In this document: piece by piece, positions 55,242 to 61,657 of the stretch
Layout: each line of letters opens with the position of its first letter
Numbering within the stretch: position 1 is the first letter of the stretch
Assembly (NCBI GenBank): GCA_002391235.1
Contig: DGRX01000027.1
Coordinates: 17,330 to 81,329 of the forward strand
Direction of reading: 5' to 3'
DNA length: 64,000 bases
Source of the DNA: Treponema sp. UBA4377
GTDB taxonomy: Bacteria; Spirochaetota; Spirochaetia; Treponematales; Treponemataceae
Program-made: the position numbers and the translations under genes
Notes under the pieces: generated by a model
Databases searched by the model: none
What the model was told of the DNA's origin: nothing
The model's input: the letters and a program-made list of their open reading frames with translations, nothing else

Positions 55242-56456
55242 ATGAAAAAGTTTTTGTTGAACGGTATTCTCATGTTGGCGCTTTTGCTTCCGCTTGCGGC
55301 GCAGAATAATTTGTTGATTTTGCCTGAAGATCTGCGCGTCGAAAAAGTGGACGGCGGAACAAACATTTTCATAAGAAAAAAGCCGGGCCTTGAATCGGTC
55401 ATGCTTACCGAGACCACAAAGGATCCTCTTGGAAAGGAGGACAACTACGCTTACCGCGCGCTCGAATGGAATCCGATTAACGGCGACGAAAAGCGCGTGC
55501 TTGACGGAGAGGTTCTTGACTCAAAGGAAAGGGGCCTTTACTTTTTGGTTGACTCGAACGCCGGCAACGACGCGCAGTTTGGAAAGGCGTTTTTGATTTT
55601 TGTTCCCGACGAATTGGTATACGGATACGATTGGAGCCGCCACGGAACGGTTCAAGTCGGAAAGGGAACTTTTATCAACATTCGCGGCTTTGAAAAAAAA
55701 TATTGCGACTACACCGGCGCTTTTTTTGACAACCCATACATGTTCAATTTGGAAAAAAGAAGAAGGCCTCGACCCGCTCCTCTTGTTGAAGAGGAAGCCG
55801 CGCCTGAGCCGGAGCCAGAGCCTGTGGAGGTTGTCCTTACCGACGAATACAATCCCGCCGCCGCCGACAAATTCAAGGAATTTTCGGACATGCTGGTTTA
55901 CTCAAAAGGGCCGGACTCCTTGATCGACGACATTTGCGCGGTTTTGCAGTCAGTGAACCCCAAGGACAAGGTTGACGTTGTCTTTGCGATCGACGCGACC
56001 GGCAGCATGAAGGACGACATAGAAAAATTGAGGCAGGAATTGGTTCCCCGCCTTGCCCATGAACTGGCCGATTTTGGAGACGTTCGCTTTGGCCTCTTGC
56101 TTTATCGCGACTACGGCGACAACTTTTGGACAAAGGGGCTTCCCGTGAGGTTCTTTGACTGGTCAAAAGACTTGGACGAATTTTTGGCCAACTTGAGCGG
56201 ATTTAAAATCATCGGAACGGAAGGCGGCGACATTCCCGAGCCTGTTTACGAGGCGCTTTTCGCTTCGATGGAATTCTACAAATGGCGCGACGACGCCCAA
56301 AAGAAAATCATCTTGATAGGCGACGCTGAGCCGCATCCGACGCCGCGGCGCACTGGAAAGTACTCAAAGGAATTGGTCGAAAAAAAAGCGGCCCAGCTCG
56401 GAGTGAGCGTGACCGCGATCATAACTCCCGACGACAAAAGCCGCCGCGGACGCTAA
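55242..56456 (+). CDS. Exported von Willebrand factor A domain protein
   Basis: The 404-residue protein has a signal peptide (MKKFLLNGILMLALLLPLAA), a beta-rich N-terminal domain to about 175, a Glu/Pro-rich linker (EEEAAPEPEPEPVEVV near 183-197) and a vWA domain from about 245. The metal-ion site begins FAIDATGSMKDD, that is DxTGS rather than the classic DxSxS, and has a later IGTEGG Thr. Surface or periplasmic vWA proteins mediate protein contacts. It ends at a family F terminator repeat. A GCCGAAAA word lies before the start, but I see no -35 for it. Confidence 0.85.
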   Translation: MKKFLLNGILMLALLLPLAAQNNLLILPEDLRVEKVDGGTNIFIRKKPGLESVMLTETTKDPLGKEDNYAYRALEWNPINGDEKRVLDGEVLDSKERGLYFLVDSNAGNDAQFGKAFLIFVPDELVYGYDWSRHGTVQVGKGTFINIRGFEKKYCDYTGAFFDNPYMFNLEKRRRPRPAPLVEEEAAPEPEPEPVEVVLTDEYNPAAADKFKEFSDMLVYSKGPDSLIDDICAVLQSVNPKDKVDVVFAIDATGSMKDDIEKLRQELVPRLAHELADFGDVRFGLLLYRDYGDNFWTKGLPVRFFDWSKDLDEFLANLSGFKIIGTEGGDIPEPVYEALFASMEFYKWRDDAQKKIILIGDAEPHPTPRRTGKYSKELVEKKAAQLGVSVTAIITPDDKSRRGR

Positions 56457-56545
56457 GACTAAGTAAAGGCACGCTTCGCTTAAAGCCTTGACTTAGTCTT
56501 TTTGCGGCGCGAATAAAATTATCGCGCCGCAATAACCCTACTCGT
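56457..56545 (+). repeat. Double-hairpin repeat, family F, copy 2, acting as terminator
   Basis: First stem AGACTAAGTAAAGGC with GCCTTGACTTAGTCT, followed by TTTTT; second stem TTGCGGCGCGA with TCGCGCCGCAA. Compared with copy 1 the G-C pair of the GACTG/CAGTC arm is now A-T. It is placed immediately after the vWA gene and overlaps the end of the convergent lipoprotein gene by about eight bases. Confidence 0.8.
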
Positions 56546-57134
56546 TGGAGCCTTCCGCGCTGGAAGGCTTGTTTTCATTTGGCGCGGCGGCTTCTTCCGG
56601 CTCTTGGAACGTAAGGTTTTCCTGAGCCGTCGGAGCCTCAGCTACAGGAGCGGCCTCTTGAGCCTGAACGGGCTCTTGCGCTGGAGTGGGCTCTTGCGCA
56701 GGAGCGGCCTCTTCTTTGGGCGCGTTCCTTCTGGCTTCAAACTCTTTTATTTTTTCCGCAGGAATTTTCGCAAGCTCTATTCCGCACAAAATTTTGTACG
56801 AGCCTGGAAGTCCGACCGGAACGCTTTTGTAGATTTCCTCGATTTCCATAAAGGTGTCGTAGGCCGCGGAGTATTTTTTTTGCTTTAGGTAAAGGTGGCC
56901 CAACTCGTATTTTGCTTCAAGGTAGTGCTTGGGGTCGTCGCCGTAGCGTTCCAGGACGGTGTTGAAGTATTTTTCGGCGGCCTTGTAGCGGTGTTCGTCA
57001 AAATTGTCCTGGCCGCGCTGGATTAGTTGGCGGGCGTCAAGGTCTTCTGGAATTTCTTTTGGAACGGTTTGGCAGCCGCAAAAAAGGGCCAATCCCGCAA
57101 AAATAACGCTTGCAATGATAATCTTTTTTTTCAT
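56538..57134 (-). CDS. TPR lipoprotein (BamD-like region with a repetitive acidic tail)
   Basis: The 198-residue protein has a lipoprotein signal with Cys21 (LALFCGCQT), two or three TPR-like helical repeats (about residues 37-115, with AEKYFNTVLERYGDD and AKYELGHLYLKQKKYSAAY, written here as separate parts) and a C-terminal tail of PAQEP/AQEA repeats rich in Glu, Pro and Ala (from about 138). BamD and related assembly lipoproteins have such TPRs, but only the N-terminal half resembles them. AAAGGAA precedes the ATG. Confidence 0.75.
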   Translation of the reverse strand: MKKKIIIASVIFAGLALFCGCQTVPKEIPEDLDARQLIQRGQDNFDEHRYKAAEKYFNTVLERYGDDPKHYLEAKYELGHLYLKQKKYSAAYDTFMEIEEIYKSVPVGLPGSYKILCGIELAKIPAEKIKEFEARRNAPKEEAAPAQEPTPAQEPVQAQEAAPVAEAPTAQENLTFQEPEEAAAPNENKPSSAEGSNE

Positions 57135-57190
57135 AAAAATGTTCCTTTAATTATAGTATAAACAGCGCAATGCTAAAAAGGTTATTGGTA

Positions 57191-57219
57191 TTGTAATATT
57201 TTTTTAAACAATTTACAAT
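57191..57219 (+). promoter_or_regulatory. Promoter of the GH2 gene, predicted leaderless
   Basis: TTGTAA, 17 bases, TACAAT, with the -10 ending eight bases before the ATG. No Shine-Dalgarno is present. A second TATAAT overlaps it but would end only three bases from the ATG. Confidence 0.55.
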
Positions 57220-57227
57220 ATAATCTT

Positions 57228-59618
57228 ATGGAAAGAATCAATTTAAATGACCAATGGATTTGGACTCCTAAATTTCAAGAAGAGCTTTGCGCTCCAAAAA
57301 TCAAAAGCGCGGAACTGAAGAAATCCTTGCAAGAGGTCCGTTTGCCGCACAGCGTGGCGGTTACGCCATACAATTATTTTAGCGCTGCTTCCTACCAAAC
57401 GCTTTCCGGCTATAGGCGCGAGTTTAAAACCCAAAAGTCTTGGAAAGGCAAGCGCGTTTTTGCCGCCTTCCTGGCGGCCGCCCACGAGGCGGAAGTTTGG
57501 ATTAACGGAAAAAGCCTCGGCGTCCACTCTTCGGGCTACACGGCATTTAAATTTGAGCTTACCGAAAATCTTTTGCCTGCGGGAAAGACAAACGTATTGG
57601 CGGTGAAGCTTGACTCGCGCGAGAACTTGGACGTTCCGCCCTTTGGCTTTGTGATTGACTACATGACTTACGGCGGCCTTTATCGCGGCGTTTGTTTGGA
57701 AGTTTCCAACGAAAATTTCATCAGCGACGTTTTTGTAACGACAAAGGGAAAGGCTTTTAGCGCCAAGGTCAGCCTTGACAAAAAGACCGACGCGCTTGTC
57801 CGCTTTGCGCTGCGCAAGGCCGGCGACAAAAAAATCATTTTCCAAAAGGAGAGCGAGCTTAAGGACGAAAACTCTTTGACGGCCGCCTCAGAGCCGCTTG
57901 ACGTGGAATTGTGGTCGCCCGAAAGTCCCGCTCTTTACGAATTGGAAGCGAGCCTTTATTACGGAAAGAATTTGATTGACACAAAAACTGTCCGCTTTGG
58001 ATTCCGCGACATAGAGATGAAGGCGGACGGCCTTTTTGTGAACGGAAAGAAAACGCTTTTGCGCGGAATCGACAGGCACCAAAGCTTTCCTTACGTTGGC
58101 TATGCGATGCCTGCGTCCATGCAAAAACTTGACGCGGACATTCTCAAAAACGAGCTTGGCCTCAACGCCGTCCGCACAAGCCACTATCCGCAGTCGCAGG
58201 ACTTCATCGACCGCTGCGACGAGCTTGGCCTTTTGGTCTTTACCGAGATTCCTGGCTGGCAGCATATCGGCTCTTCCGACAAATGGAGAAGCCAAGCCGT
58301 TCAAAATGTCCGCGAGATGGTGGAGCAGTACAGGAACCACCCTTCGATCTTCTTGTGGGGTGTCCGCATAAACGAGTCGCCCGACGACGACGATCTTTAC
58401 CAAAAGACCAACGCGCTTTGCCGCGCGCTTGACCCAAGCCGTCCGACCGGCGGAGTGCGCTGCATAAAAAAATCCCATTTGCTAGAAGACGTTTACACTT
58501 TCAACGACTTTGTCCACGAAGGAAACAACGCCGGCTGCTCAAAAAAATCCGCCGTCGTCCGCGCGCGCGACAAAAACAATCCTTACTTGATTTCAGAGTA
58601 CGCGGGCCACATGTTCCCCACAAAAAATTTTGATGACGAAATCCACAGAACCGAGCACGCCTTGCGCCACGCCAACGTGATTGACGCAGTCGCCGCAGCT
58701 AAAGGCGTCGCGGGAAGCTTTGCCTGGTGCGCCTTTGACTACAACACCCACAAGGATTTTGGAAGCGGAGACGGAGTTTGCTATCACGGCGTGATGGACA
58801 TGTTCAGAAACCCCAAGCTCGCGGCGGCGGTCTACCAAAGCCAGCAGGAAAAAATTCCGGTTTTGGAAATTTCTTCTTCGATGGACGTGGGCGAGCATCC
58901 GGCCAGCGCGCGCGGAAAAAACTGGATTTTCACAAACGCAGATTCGGTCAAGATGTACCTTAACGGAAAATTCATCAAGGAATACAAGCGCGCGGATTCT
59001 CCTTACAAGAACATTCCGCACGGGCCGATTTTGATTGACGACTATGTCGGAAACCGCTTGGTCGACGAGGCCGGCCTATCCGCCTCCGCCGCCCGGGACG
59101 CGAAAAACATTCTAAACCACATCGCGCTTTACGGCCAAAACGCAGTGGGCTTTAGCCAGGCGCTTTCTTATGTCCGACTTTTGGCGCGAGGAATCAACCG
59201 CGCCAAGATTACCGATCTTTACACAAAGTTCGTGGGCCTTTGGGGCGGCGAGGCTTCGGTCTTTAGGTTTGAGGCTTACAAGGGCGGAAAGCTGGCCAAG
59301 ACCGTCTTTAAGGGGCCGGTCCAGTCGATTGAGCTTTGCGCCGACGCTTCATCTTTTGTTTTGCATGAGGAAGAAAGTTGGGACGCCGCGCTTGTCAGGA
59401 TCAGCGCGCGCGACAATTACGGAAACGTCTTGCCGTACTTTATCGAGCCGGTCCAGTTAAAGGCAAGCGGCGCGGTCGAGCTTGTCGGCCCCGGCCTTGT
59501 TTCCTTTAAGGCTGGCTTTTGCGCGGCCTACGTTCGTTCCATAGGGAAGAAGGGAAGGGGAACGCTCCATGTGTCTTGCGGAGATATGGAAAAAGAAATC
59601 GAATTTACGGTAAAATAG
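57228..59618 (+). CDS. Glycoside hydrolase family 2 (beta-galactosidase/glucuronidase type)
   Basis: The 796-residue enzyme has the GH2 order: sugar-binding jelly roll (VWINGKSLGVHSSGYTAFKF is given as VWINGKSLG and SSGYTAF; about residues 1-165), immunoglobulin-like domain (to 265), TIM barrel (to about 560) and C-terminal beta domains. RGIDRHQSFPYVG, RTSHYPQSQDFIDRCDELG (in part) and NHPSIFLWGVRINES near 375-389, with the acid/base Glu, and the nucleophile Glu in NPYLISEYAG near 452 are present. No signal peptide, so it is cytoplasmic and probably acts on imported oligosaccharides. Substrate not certain. Confidence 0.9.
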   Translation: MERINLNDQWIWTPKFQEELCAPKIKSAELKKSLQEVRLPHSVAVTPYNYFSAASYQTLSGYRREFKTQKSWKGKRVFAAFLAAAHEAEVWINGKSLGVHSSGYTAFKFELTENLLPAGKTNVLAVKLDSRENLDVPPFGFVIDYMTYGGLYRGVCLEVSNENFISDVFVTTKGKAFSAKVSLDKKTDALVRFALRKAGDKKIIFQKESELKDENSLTAASEPLDVELWSPESPALYELEASLYYGKNLIDTKTVRFGFRDIEMKADGLFVNGKKTLLRGIDRHQSFPYVGYAMPASMQKLDADILKNELGLNAVRTSHYPQSQDFIDRCDELGLLVFTEIPGWQHIGSSDKWRSQAVQNVREMVEQYRNHPSIFLWGVRINESPDDDDLYQKTNALCRALDPSRPTGGVRCIKKSHLLEDVYTFNDFVHEGNNAGCSKKSAVVRARDKNNPYLISEYAGHMFPTKNFDDEIHRTEHALRHANVIDAVAAAKGVAGSFAWCAFDYNTHKDFGSGDGVCYHGVMDMFRNPKLAAAVYQSQQEKIPVLEISSSMDVGEHPASARGKNWIFTNADSVKMYLNGKFIKEYKRADSPYKNIPHGPILIDDYVGNRLVDEAGLSASAARDAKNILNHIALYGQNAVGFSQALSYVRLLARGINRAKITDLYTKFVGLWGGEASVFRFEAYKGGKLAKTVFKGPVQSIELCADASSFVLHEEESWDAALVRISARDNYGNVLPYFIEPVQLKASGAVELVGPGLVSFKAGFCAAYVRSIGKKGRGTLHVSCGDMEKEIEFTVK

Positions 59619-59630
59619 GGCGAGGGCGAT

Positions 59631-61325
59631 ATGGAAGACTTGATGGAAAAAAACGGACTAAAAAGAAGGGTTCTTGTAGTCGACGACGAGGACGTTAACC
59701 GCGAGCTTTTGGGGAACATTCTTTCCGAGCGCTACGAGATTGCCTACGCGGCCAACGGAGAGGAAGCGCTCGAAAAGCTTTTTGACAGGAACGCGCATTA
59801 TTCGCTTGTCCTTCTTGACCTTCTTATGCCGATAATGTCAGGCCTTGAGCTTTTGGAAAAAATCCAGGCGGACGAAAGGCTTAAGGCCGTTCCCGTAATC
59901 GTGATGACTTCCGAAAAGCCCGCCGAAGTCAAGAGCATAAAGCTGGGAGCGGCTGACTTCATCACAAAGCCCTTTGACATGCCCGAAGTGATTTTGGCGC
60001 GCTGCGAGCGAATCATCAACCTTTACGAAGCCCATAGCATAATCAAGGTCGCCGAAAAAGATTCCCTTACCGGCCTTTTTAACCGCGAATTCTTTTTTGA
60101 ATACATTCACCAGATGGAAGACTGCAACAAGGGCAAGAGCATCGACGCGCTCGCGCTCAACATCGACCACTTCCACATTCTTAACGAAAGTTACGGACGA
60201 AAAATCGGCGACAGCGTTTTAAAAACTACGGCCTCGCTTTTGATGAAGGCTTTTGAATACTCTTACATCGAGTGCCGCACCGACTCGGACAACTTCTTTA
60301 TGTGCGGCTTCCACAGGGACGATTACGTTTCCATTTTCAACGATCTTCAAGAGGAACTTTCGCGCGTGACGCAAATTCCAAAAATTCACTTTAGAGTCGG
60401 CATCTACCAAAACGTGGACAAAGACGCTCCGATGGAAACATGGTTTGACCACGCGAAGCTTGCCTGCGACAGAATCAAGGGCGACTACACAAAGCAAATT
60501 TTCTTTTACACAAAGGAACTCAACGACGCGGACCTTTACCATGAGCGCCTTATAAACGATATCGAAGACGCGATAAAAAACCGCGACTTGCAAGTTTACT
60601 TTCAGCCCAAGTACGGAATCCTTGGCGAGAAGCCTGTCCTAAAAAGCGCCGAAGCCTTGGTAAGGTGGAAGCACCCAAAGCTTGGAATGATAAGCCCTGG
60701 CGACTTCATTCCCTTGTTTGAGGAAAACGGACTCATTCAAAAGGTTGACCATTTTGTATGGCGGGAAGCGGCCGACAGAATCAGGGAATGGAAGGACACA
60801 ATCGGCGCCTCTGTTCCCGTGTCGGTGAACGTTTCGCGCATCGACATTTACGACGAAGGCTTTGAAGAGCGCGTCAATTCGCTTTTAAAGGAAAAGAATC
60901 TTACGCCCGCCGACATATACCTTGAAATAACCGAGTCGGCTTACTCTGAGGACGCGGCGCGCTTGATAGAGGCCGTGAACCATTTGCGCGACATGGGCTT
61001 TAAGATTGAGATGGACGATTTTGGAAGCGGCTACTCTTCGTTGAACATGATCTCGACGATTCCGATTGACGTTTTAAAGATGGACATGAGCTTTGTGCGC
61101 AACATGAACAAGGACGAAAAGTGCCTTAAGCTTGTGGAGCTTGTGATCAGCATCGCGAAATTCCTGAATGTCCCCGTCGTGGCCGAAGGAGTCGAGGACG
61201 CGGGACAAGTTGAGGCGCTGAAGAAAATGGACTGTGACATAATCCAGGGCTATTATTTTTCAAAGCCGCTTCCGGCGGACGGCTTTGCCGAGCTTTTAAA
61301 AAAGGAATTGGGAGAAAAGAACTGA
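59631..61325 (+). CDS. Response regulator with degenerate GGDEF and EAL phosphodiesterase domain
   Basis: The 564-residue protein has a receiver domain (VLVVDDEDVNRELL near residue 15, phosphoacceptor Asp in VLLDLLMPIMSG near 63, the Lys in ITKPFDMP), a GGDEF-like domain (about 130-280) in which the motif reads TDSDNF, so cyclase activity is unlikely, and a complete EAL domain (about 310-560) with AEALVRWKHP, DDFGSGYSSLN, VLKMDMSFV and VAEGVEDAGQ. It should break down c-di-GMP under phosphorelay control. It follows the GH2 gene after 12 bases and overlaps the Hpt gene by one base (TGATG). Confidence 0.92.
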   Translation: MEDLMEKNGLKRRVLVVDDEDVNRELLGNILSERYEIAYAANGEEALEKLFDRNAHYSLVLLDLLMPIMSGLELLEKIQADERLKAVPVIVMTSEKPAEVKSIKLGAADFITKPFDMPEVILARCERIINLYEAHSIIKVAEKDSLTGLFNREFFFEYIHQMEDCNKGKSIDALALNIDHFHILNESYGRKIGDSVLKTTASLLMKAFEYSYIECRTDSDNFFMCGFHRDDYVSIFNDLQEELSRVTQIPKIHFRVGIYQNVDKDAPMETWFDHAKLACDRIKGDYTKQIFFYTKELNDADLYHERLINDIEDAIKNRDLQVYFQPKYGILGEKPVLKSAEALVRWKHPKLGMISPGDFIPLFEENGLIQKVDHFVWREAADRIREWKDTIGASVPVSVNVSRIDIYDEGFEERVNSLLKEKNLTPADIYLEITESAYSEDAARLIEAVNHLRDMGFKIEMDDFGSGYSSLNMISTIPIDVLKMDMSFVRNMNKDEKCLKLVELVISIAKFLNVPVVAEGVEDAGQVEALKKMDCDIIQGYYFSKPLPADGFAELLKKELGEKN

Positions 61326-61657
61326 TGACTGTCGAGGCGTTGAAATCATTTGGGGCCAACGTTGACGAAGGCCTTCGCCGTTGCATGAACAACGAGGAAT
61401 TTTATCTTAAGATGGTGGCAAAAGCCGCGCAAAACGATTCCTTTGAAAAGCTTGAAGGCGCGGTAAAAGAAGGCGACCTTGGCGCGGCTTTTGACGCGGC
61501 CCACGCGCTTAAGGGCGTTTTGGCAAACCTCGCGCTTAGCCCAATCCACGATCCGATTTGCGAAATCGTCGAGTTTTTGAGAGGCAAGACGCAAATGGAC
61601 TACAGCCCGCTCGTCCAAAAAATCCTTGAAAAACGAAACGAACTGAAGGCGCTATGA
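61325..61657 (+). CDS. Stand-alone Hpt phosphotransfer protein
   Basis: The 110-residue helical protein has the Hpt signature AHALKGVLANL near residue 60, where the His takes up phosphate from a receiver domain. It starts one base before the end of the EAL gene and overlaps the hybrid kinase by four bases (ATGA), so the three proteins are made together. It is the natural middle step of the phosphorelay hybrid kinase to Hpt to response regulator. Confidence 0.9.
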   Translation: MTVEALKSFGANVDEGLRRCMNNEEFYLKMVAKAAQNDSFEKLEGAVKEGDLGAAFDAAHALKGVLANLALSPIHDPICEIVEFLRGKTQMDYSPLVQKILEKRNELKAL

